Part shown: one piece after another, positions 24,909-32,679 of the stretch | How positions within the stretch are numbered: the stretch's first letter is position 1 | Layout: each line of letters starts with the position of its first letter | Origin: Sphingopyxis sp. H115 | GTDB lineage: Bacteria > Pseudomonadota > Alphaproteobacteria > Sphingomonadales > Sphingomonadaceae | Direction: 5' to 3' | Length of the DNA: 48,953 nt | NCBI RefSeq assembly: GCF_001468465.1 | Contig: NZ_LNSA01000031.1 | Location: 1 to 48,953 of the forward strand | Position numbers and translations under genes: made by a program | Notes under the pieces: model-generated | Database searches by the model: none | The model's input: the letters and a program-made list of their open reading frames with translations, nothing else | Told to the model about the DNA's origin: nothing

Positions 24909-25337
24909 TTACATCGTCTCGGCCGGCAGCGCCGCCGCCTGTTTCACCCAGTCGGCAAACGCCGCCGCGTCGACCTTGTCATCCTCATGGATGTGGAAAT
25001 AGCGCGTGTCGCCGCTTTTCGAGGCGACCGGCGGCACGGGCTTCAGCGATTGCCCGCGAAAGAATGCGACCTTAATGTAGCGCTCGAAGCAATGGATGCT
25101 CATGAACCAGCGTGTCGGCTCCTCACCCTGCCCCGGCGGCCCATAGAGCGGCGAGTTCCATTTGACCGCCTTCGCGGCGCCCGGAACCGCCTGTTCGATC
25201 AGCCGGTCGAGCCGCTTCCACACGTCCGACTTCCACCCCGGCATCGCTGCGATGTAAGCCTTCACTGGCGCGTCGCCATAGCCTTTGGGTATCTGCGGAT
25301 TGCCCCCCGACAGCAGAACGACTTTCCTGTCGGCCAC
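24909..25337 (-). CDS. DUF1801-domain protein (142 aa)
   Basis: The second DUF1801 member, with AAKAVKWNSPLYGPPGQGEE followed by WFMSIHCFERYIKVAFFRG, typical family signatures. Length and motif order match; function unknown. It starts 7 bases after the TauD gene ends and is followed after 8 bases by its paralogue, so all read as one operon. The first residues (LLSGGNPQIPKGYGDAP) carry a GGNPQI turn typical of this subgroup. Confidence 0.88.
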   Translation of the reverse strand: MADRKVVLLSGGNPQIPKGYGDAPVKAYIAAMPGWKSDVWKRLDRLIEQAVPGAAKAVKWNSPLYGPPGQGEEPTRWFMSIHCFERYIKVAFFRGQSLKPVPPVASKSGDTRYFHIHEDDKVDAAAFADWVKQAAALPAETM

Positions 25338-25344
25338 CGGCCCC

Positions 25345-26208
25345 TCAGCGCTCGTCGCGATAAAAGGGACGGTCGCCGGCGATCGTCACCCGCTCCATCC
25401 GCCGCACCGCCGGGAAATAATCCGACGCCGCATAATGCTGCGCGGCGCGATTGTCCCAAAAGGCGATCGATCCCGCGCGCCAGCGGAAACGGCACTGGAT
25501 TTCGGGGACCGCCGCTTGGGCATAAAGATGCGCGAGCAGCCATTCGCTCTCCTTTGCCGACACGCCTTCGATATGGCTGGTAAAGGCGATGTTGACATAG
25601 AGCGCCTGCTCGCCCGTTTCGGGATGGGTGCGGACGACCGGATGCAACTGCGGCGGATATTGTTCGTGCAATTCCTCCATGCTCTTGCCCAGCCTCTTGG
25701 CAAAGACGCGCGCGATGTCATGCACCGCGCTCAGCGAACGGCACCAGTCCTGCATCGCGGGCGAGAGGCTACGGAACGCCGCCGCCATGTCGGCGAACAG
25801 CGTGTCGCCGCCGACATCGGGGACCTCGATCGCGCGCAGGATCGACCCCAGCGACGGCTCGGCGCGCCAGGTGACGTCCGAATGCCAGAAATTCTCGCGC
25901 CCGCGCGAATCGGGGCCGTGCGCGATATGCAGCACTTCGCGGTTCGGCTGGTCCTTCGGCGTCGCGGGATGGATTTCGAGCGGCCCGAAACGCCGGGCAA
26001 AGGCGATATGCTGTTCGGGCGTTATGAACTGGTCGCGAAAAAAGACGACCTTGTAGGCGAGCAGCGCGGCGCGGACTTCGGCGATCGTCGCGTCATCCTG
26101 CTCCTCGCTGAGATCGATTCCCGAAATCTCGGCGCCGATCGACGGCGTCATCGGCGCGACCTTCAGCCGCTCGAAAACCCGCTGCGTTGCAACCGCGTCG
26201 TAAGCCAT
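25345..26208 (-). CDS. TauD/TfdA-family Fe(II)/2-oxoglutarate dioxygenase
   Basis: A 287-residue cytosolic dioxygenase. The iron facial triad is present as H109-x-D111 in FWHSDVTW and a distal His near 260 (AQHYA), with the 2-oxoglutarate-binding Arg in RRMERVTIAG. SIGAEISGIDLSEEQDD and VVFFRDQFITPEQHIAFARR are usual near the N-terminus. The family includes taurine, alkylsulfate and 2,4-D dioxygenases; the segment PFYR-DER at the C-terminus alone does not identify the substrate. Start ATG 26208 has CAGGAGCGG. It heads a set with two DUF1801 proteins. Confidence 0.93.
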   Translation of the reverse strand: MAYDAVATQRVFERLKVAPMTPSIGAEISGIDLSEEQDDATIAEVRAALLAYKVVFFRDQFITPEQHIAFARRFGPLEIHPATPKDQPNREVLHIAHGPDSRGRENFWHSDVTWRAEPSLGSILRAIEVPDVGGDTLFADMAAAFRSLSPAMQDWCRSLSAVHDIARVFAKRLGKSMEELHEQYPPQLHPVVRTHPETGEQALYVNIAFTSHIEGVSAKESEWLLAHLYAQAAVPEIQCRFRWRAGSIAFWDNRAAQHYAASDYFPAVRRMERVTIAGDRPFYRDER

Positions 26209-26281
26209 GGCGTTCCGCTCCTGCTCTTTTCTTGTCGGAGCATGAAAAGCCATGGCCTCGCCGAGTCAAGCCACGGTTCGC

Positions 26282-27160
26282 CTAACCCACGATTTCGGCG
26301 GTCGCCGCGCGCTCGATCGCGGCGCGCCAGTGAGGCCGCACCGGCAACAGGAAAATCTCCGACAAGGCGCGCGCGATCTCGTCGGCGGTCAGGTAGCGGC
26401 GGTCGATGCGACCGTCGGCAAGCCGGGTCGTCAGCCGGTTGTCGCGTAGGCCATAGCGCGCCTCCGCGGTGGTGCGCGCGGCGATCAGCTGGTGGCGAAA
26501 ATGCGAGTCGGGGTGCGCTGCAGTATACCAATTGCCAAGCTCATAATCGATTGCCGGCGGCGGCGCGTCCTCGATCCGGTACAGCGTCCGCCATTCGCCA
26601 TCGATCGACAGCGCGACCTGCCATTCGGCGCCTTGCCGCACGACACGATAGCTTTCGTGCCGTGTCGGCTGCGCACCTTCGCTGTCCATAGCCAGCGGTT
26701 GCGGCGGCACTGCCGCGCCGAACCCGACGTCGGCGAGCCAGCGCCGCCCGCGGAGCGTCACGCGCACGACCATATGCGTCCGCGGCGTCGGCGGCGCGTC
26801 GTCGGGCAGCATCCAGCGCACCCGGCCCAGCAGGCCCTCGGCTTCGAACCCGATCGTGCGCAGCACGCGCAGGAACAAGCCGTTCTGCTCGAAACAATAG
26901 CCGCCCCGCCGCTGCCCGATCAGTTTGGCGTCGACTGCATCGGCGCCGATATCGATCCCCACGCCGGTCAGCGCGTCGATCGCCTCGAACGGGATCGCCG
27001 CGATATGCGCCGCCTGCAAGGCGGCTAGCACCTCCAGCGTCGGGGCCACCGGCCCGCGATATCCGATCCGGGCCAGGTAGCGCGGCAGCAAGGCGGCAGC
27101 GGGCATATCGACATCGGTATCGATGGCATCAGGCGCAGGCGTGGCAGGATGGTGCAGCAT
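26282..27160 (-). CDS. nat: Arylamine N-acetyltransferase
   Basis: Acetyl-CoA-dependent enzyme that acetylates arylamines and hydrazines. The Cys-His-Asp triad is clear: C89 in RRGGYCFEQN, H129 in PRTHMVV and D144 in LADVGFG. At 292 residues it is slightly longer than the usual 275-280, with a short N-terminal extension. The frame runs on to a TTG at 27211, but ATG 27160 has CGGAGC at correct spacing. It is 73 bases upstream of the TauD gene, and divergent from the exported unknown at 27363. Confidence 0.93.
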   Translation of the reverse strand: MLHHPATPAPDAIDTDVDMPAAALLPRYLARIGYRGPVAPTLEVLAALQAAHIAAIPFEAIDALTGVGIDIGADAVDAKLIGQRRGGYCFEQNGLFLRVLRTIGFEAEGLLGRVRWMLPDDAPPTPRTHMVVRVTLRGRRWLADVGFGAAVPPQPLAMDSEGAQPTRHESYRVVRQGAEWQVALSIDGEWRTLYRIEDAPPPAIDYELGNWYTAAHPDSHFRHQLIAARTTAEARYGLRDNRLTTRLADGRIDRRYLTADEIARALSEIFLLPVRPHWRAAIERAATAEIVG

Positions 27161-27317
27161 GGACAAAAGCTCCGTTCGCGAATCAACTGTCCGACACTTA
27201 TGAAAGCTCAAGTCGAGTTGAGGTCAAGCACGGATCGTGCAACCCCTCCGACGCGCAAAGCGCCCTCATCTTGGCAACTTAGCCATTGCAGGTCGCCCGT
27301 CGCTGCGGCAGACCTGC

Positions 27318-27347
27318 GGGACAAGATAAGGTCGCAGACCGTATAAT
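27318..27347 (+). promoter_or_regulatory. Weak promoter-like pair upstream of 27363
   Basis: TATAAT (27342-27347) is a perfect -10 hexamer, with GGGACA (27318-27323, four of six to TTGACA) 18 bases upstream. It sits only six bases before the AGGAG site at 27353, which would put transcription start on the ribosome site. GCAGGTC (27287-27293) and GACCTGC (27310-27316) form an inverted repeat just upstream. Confidence 0.35.
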
Positions 27348-27362
27348 CGTCCAGGAGCCCCT

Positions 27363-28217
27363 ATGCGCACCAACATCGCTATCCAACTTGCCGCCGCGCT
27401 CGCGCCGGCGGCTATCCTCTTGTCCGCCGGCACCGCAAACGCCGCGACCTGCGAGGAGGCTTTCGTGAAGAAAGGCAACCCCATCACGGGGCTGCGCTTT
27501 ACCGCCGCGGTCACTGTCGCCGACCTGCCGCCCGCAGTCGCCATCGGCCAGATGCGCGGGCTCGTCGCGGCCAAGGGTTATGACATCATGGCCGACGAAG
27601 CCGAATATGGATCTATGCTGATCGAACAGCCGATGACCGGCGGCGCGCGCGCCTTTCCGATCCAGATCACCGCGACGCAGACCGGCGGCATCGGTACCGT
27701 GGTGATGGAGGCGAAGCTGCGCGCGGGCCAGGCGGTCGGCAGCGACGCTGCGAAAACCGAGATGTGCGGCATATTGAACCAAGTGCGGGGCGGCAAGCCC
27801 GGCGCCGCCGCGGCCAAGAAGGGCGCGGCCGCGACCACCGTCGCCGCAGCCCCGTTGAAAATCAGCGCGCTCGGCTTCTCGCAGCAGGTGTCGAAAGATA
27901 CCGAACGCAACGCCGCAGGTGTGCTCACGCGCTACAAGGGCAAACAGTTCACGATCGACGGCTCGGTCGCCTATATCACCAGGGACGGCAAGGATTTCCG
28001 CGTCGGCTACAAAATTCCCGACCCGTGGGAACAGGCGATCCGCCTGCCCAATCAGGCACCGTTCAAAACCGACATCGTCTGCTATATGGCGCCCGGGCAG
28101 GCCGCCTATTCGCTCCAGCTCAAACCGGACAAGGGCATCAAGCTGACCGGAACAGTCGAGGATTTCGACGAATATAAGCATGTGATCTGGCTGAAGGATT
28201 GTCGCCCGGCGCAATGA
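27363..28217 (+). CDS. Exported protein with possible OB-like C-terminal domain
   Basis: A 284-residue protein with a signal peptide cut near ANAATCEEAF. Residues 30-140 form a beta-rich unit (GLRFTAAVTVADLPPAVAIG, SMLIEQPMT). A short Ala/Lys-rich linker (about 141-165) leads to a C-terminal domain with LTRYKGKQFTIDGSVAYITR and YKIPDPWEQAIRL and then VTGTVEDFDEY, reminiscent of the tRNA_anti-like OB domain seen in exported proteins. Function is unknown. AGGAG is six bases before ATG. Confidence 0.8.
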   Translation: MRTNIAIQLAAALAPAAILLSAGTANAATCEEAFVKKGNPITGLRFTAAVTVADLPPAVAIGQMRGLVAAKGYDIMADEAEYGSMLIEQPMTGGARAFPIQITATQTGGIGTVVMEAKLRAGQAVGSDAAKTEMCGILNQVRGGKPGAAAAKKGAAATTVAAAPLKISALGFSQQVSKDTERNAAGVLTRYKGKQFTIDGSVAYITRDGKDFRVGYKIPDPWEQAIRLPNQAPFKTDIVCYMAPGQAAYSLQLKPDKGIKLTGTVEDFDEYKHVIWLKDCRPAQ

Positions 28218-28245
28218 TCGGGCGATAACGACGGGAAGGGACGCC

Positions 28246-28704
28246 ATGCGCGACACGATAGCGGCAGTGCTGGTTTTCGGCATGGCGGCACCCGCCGTTG
28301 CCCAGACGCCCGAACGCGAGACTGCGGGCCTCCGCGCCTTTGCCGACGCCTTCGACGCGGCGCAGATCGCGCAGGATCGCGCCGCGCTCGAAACCATGGT
28401 CGCCGACGACCTTGTCTTCATCGACGGCAGCGGCCAACGCTTGGACAAGGCGGCCTTCATCGCCGGATGGACCGGGGCCGACGACGATTATGACCCGGTT
28501 GCGCTGACCGATCGCGTCATCCTGCCGCTCGGGCGGGACGCCGGCCTTGCCAGCGCCGAGGCGATCCTCTCGGGCCGCTCGGCGGGCAAGCCGTTCCGCG
28601 TGCGGATCCGGTTCACCGACATCTTCCGGCGCCACGACGACGGCTGGCAAGCGAGCTATATTCACGTCACGCGGATGGCGATCGCGGACAGCCCGCCCTC
28701 CTGA
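28246..28704 (+). CDS. Exported DUF4440/SnoaL-like protein
   Basis: A 152-residue protein with a signal peptide (MRDTIAAVLVFGMAAPAVA) and an NTF2-like cone fold of the DUF4440 kind: FADAFDAAQIAQDRAALETM then VADDLVFIDGSGQRLDKAAFI and the closing DGWQASYIHVTRM. Members bind small ligands or act as isomerases; the substrate is unknown. It follows the upstream gene by 28 bases on the same strand and may be co-transcribed. Confidence 0.88.
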   Translation: MRDTIAAVLVFGMAAPAVAQTPERETAGLRAFADAFDAAQIAQDRAALETMVADDLVFIDGSGQRLDKAAFIAGWTGADDDYDPVALTDRVILPLGRDAGLASAEAILSGRSAGKPFRVRIRFTDIFRRHDDGWQASYIHVTRMAIADSPPS

Positions 28705-28777
28705 CACCCGCCCGACCGATTGCCCTGGCGCCGCATTGCGCCAATAGTCACACACCCATTTCCGCAGGAGGTATGTC

Positions 28778-29335
28778 ATGCGCCTTTCCCGTTCGCCCTT
28801 CGCCATCGTGCTGCTGATCGGCGGTGCCGCGCTGGCGCTGTCCGCCTGCAGCTCTGAAAGGGCCCCGGCCGCACCGGCGCCCGACAGCAAAGTGTCGGCG
28901 GCGGCGGCGGCGACCGACTCCCCGGCGGCGAAGGCTCCGGCAACCGCCGCGCCGGTCAAGGCCAGCGCGCCCGACCTTGCCGCCTATGTCGGCAAATATC
29001 CGTTCGACAAGGTCGACGGCGTCGCCTTCGGCGACCATCCGCTCGTCAAGGCGGGCATCGCTGCGACGGTCACCGACGCGCGCGTGCGCACCGCGATCAC
29101 CACCACCGCCGGCCCCTCGTCGCCGATCGAGATGATCGACGGCAAGGTCGCGTCCTGGTCGTGCCAGCAGCATAAATGCGGCGAGCATCAATGGACCATA
29201 TTCGTCGACCCCGCCACCGGCGCGACCGACGTCTGTTATGTCAACGATCCCGCGATGACGAACGATTCGCGCTGGTTCCTCGCGGGTGGCAAGGAAGAAA
29301 GGCGCAAGGGCGACTGCGCCGCCGAAAAGGGCTGA
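28778..29335 (+). CDS. Ivy-like lipoprotein (possible lysozyme inhibitor)
   Basis: A 185-residue lipoprotein: lipobox LSAC (Cys about 24), then a long Ala/Pro linker to about residue 65, then a compact domain starting DLAAYVGKYPFDKVDG. The feature of note is SCQQHKCGEHQWTIFVD, in which C-x-x-H-x-C resembles the CKPHDC loop of Ivy, the periplasmic inhibitor of c-type lysozyme, followed by a DVCYVND strand. Similarity is limited to this loop and overall size, so the assignment is tentative. A strong AGGAGG site precedes ATG 28778. Confidence 0.6.
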   Translation: MRLSRSPFAIVLLIGGAALALSACSSERAPAAPAPDSKVSAAAAATDSPAAKAPATAAPVKASAPDLAAYVGKYPFDKVDGVAFGDHPLVKAGIAATVTDARVRTAITTTAGPSSPIEMIDGKVASWSCQQHKCGEHQWTIFVDPATGATDVCYVNDPAMTNDSRWFLAGGKEERRKGDCAAEKG

Positions 29336-29441
29336 TAACGCGTTCGGGCACCGCGGCAATTATCCGGCGACGGATAGGATTCGACTCTCGCCCGAAGAGA
29401 GAACATAATAGGAACATTAATCCGATTCGGAGAAATAGACG

Positions 29442-30026
29442 ATGGACCCGATGTTCCGTTATTTTCTGGGGTTTCAGGTGGCCGCCGATCGCGCCGGCTG
29501 GCTCGCGCGTCAGTTGCCGCCCGTGTCGGGCGACCTATTCGCGGGGCTCAAGCCGCAAAATTATCACCTCACGCTCTGCACGATCGCCGAAACGGCCGAG
29601 GCGCAGCCCTTCCTGCGCAGCCGCGTCGCGGCGGCCTTTGCATCGGGACTTCCCGCAGCGAGCCATATTCCGTTCGGACGGATCATGAGCCGCGATTCCG
29701 GCGCCGAGCTCACCACCGTCGGCAGCATCGGCGGCGTGCGCCATCTTTACGACCGCATCGTCGCGCTTCTGGGCGCGCAGGGGATCGAGCCGATGCATCG
29801 CAAGTCGGGGCTCCGGCCGCATATCACGCTCGGCTATGGCGCGTGCGACTTCGACCCGGTGCCGGCCGCGTGGAACTGGGCGCCGCGCGAGCTCGCCCTG
29901 ATCGAAAGCCATGTCGGCCATCGCCGCCACCGCGTGCTGCAGCGCTGGCCGCTGCTGCCGCCGCCGCAGGGTGCCTTTGCCTTCATGGAAGACGAGATGC
30001 CCCCACCCCTGCGCTACGCCGCTTAA
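29442..30026 (+). CDS. 2H phosphoesterase (2'-5' RNA ligase-like)
   Basis: A 194-residue 2H-superfamily protein. The two HxT motifs are HLT at residue 42 in YHLTLC and HIT at residue 127 in RPHITLGYG, as in 2'-5' RNA ligases and cyclic phosphodiesterases. The RYFLGFQVAADRAGWLARQL start is usual. A second, more typical ThpR is at 39835-40449; the present one has a longer insert between motifs. The substrate is probably an RNA end, but this is an inference. It ends with a four-base overlap with the convergent OsmC gene. Confidence 0.88.
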   Translation: MDPMFRYFLGFQVAADRAGWLARQLPPVSGDLFAGLKPQNYHLTLCTIAETAEAQPFLRSRVAAAFASGLPAASHIPFGRIMSRDSGAELTTVGSIGGVRHLYDRIVALLGAQGIEPMHRKSGLRPHITLGYGACDFDPVPAAWNWAPRELALIESHVGHRRHRVLQRWPLLPPPQGAFAFMEDEMPPPLRYAA

Positions 30027-30451
30027 CCTTCCAGGCTATGCTCGAGCGTGATCTCGCAGTTCAACAGCTTCGACACCGGGCAATTCTTCTCCGCCTCGGC
30101 GGCGATCGCGGCAAATTCTTCGGCGTCTATGCCCGGCACCTTGCCGGTCAGCGTCAGCACCGATTTGGTGATCGTAAAGCCGCCGTCCTGTTGCTCGAGC
30201 GTCACGGCCGCGCTGGTTTCGAGCGTGTCGCCGTTATAACCCGCGCGCGCGAGCCCGAACGACAGCGCCATGGTGAAGCAGGCCGCATGAGCCGCCGCGA
30301 TCAGCTCCTCGGGGTTCGTCCCCGGCTGCCCTTCGAAGCGCGTGCCGAACCCGTAGGGCTGGGCGTTCAGCACGCCTGATTTGGTCGTGATCGACCCCTT
30401 GCCTTCCTTGCCAAAGCCTTCGTAGCGGGCGGATGCGCGATTGACAGTCAT
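30023..30451 (-). CDS. osmC: OsmC/Ohr-family peroxiredoxin
   Basis: A 142-residue hydroperoxide reductase. The two redox cysteines are in AHAACFTMAL and EKNCPVSKLLN, with the TNPEELIAAAHAACF motif and NAQPYGFGTRFEGQPG typical of OsmC. It detoxifies organic hydroperoxides in the cytosol. The frame opens at 30475, but ATG 30451 has GAAGGAGATACGAGC. The neighbouring genes on the minus strand, a DUF2061 and a DUF962 protein, are membrane proteins. Confidence 0.93.
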   Translation of the reverse strand: MTVNRASARYEGFGKEGKGSITTKSGVLNAQPYGFGTRFEGQPGTNPEELIAAAHAACFTMALSFGLARAGYNGDTLETSAAVTLEQQDGGFTITKSVLTLTGKVPGIDAEEFAAIAAEAEKNCPVSKLLNCEITLEHSLEG

Positions 30452-30502
30452 GCTCGTATCTCCTTCGAGGGGCAAAGCGGAAAGGGCGGGGAATCGCGGG
30501 CC

Positions 30503-30706
30503 CTAAGCAGCGAGCAGCTTACGCCGCGCACCGACGCGCTTCCACGCCTTTTCATGAAAGAAGAATGCGACAGCGTTGATACAGGGCTCGATGATCGCGA
30601 TCCCGCCCGCGAGCGCGATCGATCCGGTCAGCACATAAGCGACGCTGAACCCGATCGTCAGGTGGATCGTTAGGTAAGTGAAAGTCTTGATCAGGTCGGT
30701 GGGCAT
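30503..30706 (-). CDS. DUF2061 small membrane protein
   Basis: A 67-residue protein with two membrane segments (about 10-26 and 29-48) and the family hallmark KTFTYLTIHLTIGFSVAYVL, then EPCINAVAFFFHEKAWKRVG. Function is unknown; DUF2061 domains occur alone and fused to sulfate adenylyl-transferase. A TGGAGACG site precedes ATG. It lies 51 bases upstream of osmC on the same strand. Confidence 0.9.
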   Translation of the reverse strand: MPTDLIKTFTYLTIHLTIGFSVAYVLTGSIALAGGIAIIEPCINAVAFFFHEKAWKRVGARRKLLAA

Positions 30707-30778
30707 GGCCCGTCTCCAGCATTGCGAACCCGAAGAATTTAAGAATGATTCGCAATAAGTGCCAGACAGCGGTTTCGG

Positions 30779-31126
30779 TCAGTCTGATCGATTTTTCCGC
30801 GACACCCCCGCGTGGTCGAGTTCGGGACCCAGCCCGCCCGTCAGCCACAGCCCCCACATCTTGAAATCGGCGGCGAGGCTCCACAGCGGATAGGTAAAGG
30901 TCGCCGGCCGGTTCTTTTCCACCCCGAAATGCGCGACCCATGCGAAGAAATAGCCCGCGACCGGCAGCGCGATCAGCCACCCCCAGCGCCCGCTCAGCAC
31001 GGTAGCGACGGCGATGAGCAGGACAAGGCTAGTCCCGACATAATGGAGCGCGCGCGTCGATGCCTTGCTGTGTTCGCGCAGGTAAAAGGGCCAGAAGTCG
31101 GCGAAGCTCGTGTAAAGCCGGGACAT
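30779..31126 (-). CDS. Mpo1/DUF962-like membrane protein
   Basis: A 115-residue protein with RLYTSFADFWPFYLREHS at the start, RALHYVGTSLVLLIAVATVL and FAWVAHFGVEKNRPATFTYP, the DUF962/Mpo1 pattern, including the conserved His in LHYVG and the VAHFGVEKNRPATF segment. Yeast Mpo1 is a 2-hydroxy-fatty-acid dioxygenase of alpha-oxidation; bacterial relatives are uncharacterised but may act on hydroxy fatty acids of sphingolipids, which sphingomonads make. Three membrane segments predicted. Confidence 0.9.
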   Translation of the reverse strand: MSRLYTSFADFWPFYLREHSKASTRALHYVGTSLVLLIAVATVLSGRWGWLIALPVAGYFFAWVAHFGVEKNRPATFTYPLWSLAADFKMWGLWLTGGLGPELDHAGVSRKNRSD

Positions 31127-31240
31127 GGGAGAAAGATGTCGCGGTCGCGCCGCGCGGTCAAGTCGGCGGCGATTTCCCCATGGCCGCCGTCCGATATCCT
31201 GTTACGCTCGCCGCCAGAAAAACAAGGGAGAGGATTCTCG

Positions 31241-31462
31241 ATGAAAAAATCGACGCGTGCGTTGCTCGGGCTGGTGCTGCTCGATCTGATCGTCGTTGCG
31301 GGTGCCTGGTGGATGATAGACCGGACGCAAAGCGGCGCATGGAACTCGAACGATCCCGCCGGATCGATCACGATGGTGACGACGACCGCAGGCATGCTCG
31401 TCGGCGTGATCTCGGTCGCCCTGCTACTCGCCTTCGCCGCGCACCGACGCGCGGGGAATTAG
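31241..31462 (+). CDS. Small two-helix membrane protein (73 aa)
   Basis: Unrecognised. MKKSTRALLGLVLLDLIVVA GAWWMIDRT is a membrane segment, then SITMVTTTAGMLVGVISVAL and LLAFAAHRRAGN a second, both ends cytosolic. ATG 31241 has AGGGAGAGG upstream. It is divergent from the DUF962 gene (114-base gap, no clear boxes). Confidence 0.7.
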   Translation: MKKSTRALLGLVLLDLIVVAGAWWMIDRTQSGAWNSNDPAGSITMVTTTAGMLVGVISVALLLAFAAHRRAGN

Positions 31463-31476
31463 CGAGCGAATCACGA

Positions 31477-31513
31477 CAGCCCTCCCGCCCGGGTCGCAAG
31501 GGCGGAAGGGCTG
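31477..31513. terminator. Putative bidirectional hairpin
   Basis: CAGCCCTCCCGCCC (31477-31490) and GGGCGGAAGGGCTG (31500-31513) pair at 13 of 14 positions over a nine-base loop, between convergent small genes. There is no T-run, so termination is inferred only from position and stem. Confidence 0.5.
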
Positions 31514-31569
31514 CGGCGCGGGGGCGGCTTGGTTGAACCGGCCCCGATGCGAATGGCGCGAGCCGCGTG

Positions 31570-31755
31570 TCAGCGCGCCGCGGCTTCGCGCACCTTCTGC
31601 ACGGCAGGCAAAAGCAGGCCGATCAAGATCTGAAGCGGGTTCGAGGTCATCGTCATGCCGCCCTGCGCGGGCTGCGCCGACTGCGCCATCGCGGGGGTCG
31701 CCGACGCGAGAAGTGAGAGGGCGAGCACGGGCGCGAAAATCTTCGTCTTGGTCAT
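31570..31755 (-). CDS. 61-residue secreted peptide with DUF1559-like helix
   Basis: A tiny exported protein: signal peptide MTKTKIFAPVLALSLLASAT then PAMAQ, a Gln/Ala linker, and QILIGLLLPAVQKVREAAAR at the C-terminus. That helix is very close to the ILIALLLPAVQAAREAARR type N-terminal helix of DUF1559 pseudopilin-like proteins of Planctomycetes, but the FTLIE prepilin peptidase site and the rest of that protein are missing. Function unknown. ATG 31755 is seven bases from AAGGA; 31761 is an alternative start. Confidence 0.65.
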   Translation of the reverse strand: MTKTKIFAPVLALSLLASATPAMAQSAQPAQGGMTMTSNPLQILIGLLLPAVQKVREAAAR

Positions 31756-31909
31756 CGTCATTTCCTTTCAAATCGGTTCGGGTGTTTCAAAACTGGCTCG
31801 GGGCGTCCCCGATGACCCGCTTATGCCGCGCGACCGGGCGCGCGGCGGTGATCGTCGTCACTGGCGCGAATAATCTTCACAAACCGCTGAAAAGAAAGAA
31901 AAGAAAATT

Positions 31910-32371
31910 CTATCCGCGCTTCAGCCGGACCAGCGCCGCGTCGAGCGCCTGCAGGAATTGCGAGCGGTCGGCTTTCGAAAAGGGCGGCGGCCCGCCCATG
32001 TTCTCACCCATTCCCGAACGCAGATCGGCCATGATCGCGCGCGTTGCGATCGCGGGGCCGATCGACGCCATAGTGAAGGACTTGCCGTTCGGGCTGAGCA
32101 CGCTCGCCCCCGCCTTCAAGGCGCGGTCGGCGAGCAGGATGTCGGCAGTGACGACGATCGACCGGGCGGTCGCGGCCTCGGCGATCCAGTCGTCGGCGGC
32201 ATCGAAGCCGTCGGACACGGTGATACGCTCGATCAGCGGGTGCTCGGGCACGCGCAGTCGGCTGTTGCTCACGACCTTCACCGCCACCTCGTACCGCCAG
32301 GCGACACGATAGATTTCGTCCTTCACCGGACAGGCGTCGGCATCGACCAATATCTGGATGGGTTCGGGCAT
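31910..32371 (-). CDS. YaiI/YqxD-family protein (UPF0178)
   Basis: A 153-residue member of the DUF188 family with ILVDADACPVKDEIYRVAWR, the acidic metal-like Asp-Ala-Asp cluster, VVSNSRLRVPEHPLIERI, then VTADILLADRALKAGASVLS, NGKSFTMASIG and GPPPFSKADRSQFL; the DADACPVK motif and PIN-like fold suggest a nuclease-like protein, but activity is undescribed. The frame extends to 32578, but ATG 32371 starts the conserved region. It follows the DUF427 gene by ten bases. The 31756-31909 gap is unusually A/T-rich (AAAAGAAAGAAAAGAAAA) with no visible gene. Confidence 0.92.
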   Translation of the reverse strand: MPEPIQILVDADACPVKDEIYRVAWRYEVAVKVVSNSRLRVPEHPLIERITVSDGFDAADDWIAEAATARSIVVTADILLADRALKAGASVLSPNGKSFTMASIGPAIATRAIMADLRSGMGENMGGPPPFSKADRSQFLQALDAALVRLKRG

Positions 32372-32381
32372 AAGAAAGCGG

Positions 32382-32663
32382 TCAGCCGACCGCGACGCCT
32401 TTCCAGAAGGCGATGCGATCGCGGATCGCCTCCGCCGCCTCCTTGGGGTCGGGGTAATACCAGGCGGCATCGCGGTTCGCCGCGCCATCCACCACGACAT
32501 GATGATAATGGGCGATGCCCTTCCACGGGCAGACGCTTGTCGTCGCGCTGTCCGCCAGCACGCCTGCGGCGACCGCATTCCGCGGAAAATAATGATTACC
32601 CTCGACGACGACGGTGTCGTCGCTGTTGGCGATTACCGCGCCGTTCCACCGTGCCTGTACCAT
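32382..32663 (-). CDS. DUF427-domain protein
   Basis: A 93-residue protein with VQARWNGAVIANSDDTVVVE, GNHYFPRNAV, CPWKGIAHYHHVVVDG and NRDAAWYYPDPKEAAEAIRD, the DUF427 pattern with the conserved CPWKG. The fold resembles a small beta-barrel; no reaction is known. The start ATG 32663 follows GGGGGCGGA. Next in direction are the YaiI-like protein and, upstream, TauE/SafE and ung. Confidence 0.93.
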   Translation of the reverse strand: MVQARWNGAVIANSDDTVVVEGNHYFPRNAVAAGVLADSATTSVCPWKGIAHYHHVVVDGAANRDAAWYYPDPKEAAEAIRDRIAFWKGVAVG

Positions 32664-32679
32664 CGATCCGCCCCCAGCG

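Noticed and set aside
27342..27347. TATAAT as a firm promoter of the gene at 27363
   Set aside because: The hexamer is only six bases from the ribosome site, so transcription would begin on it; listed only as weak.
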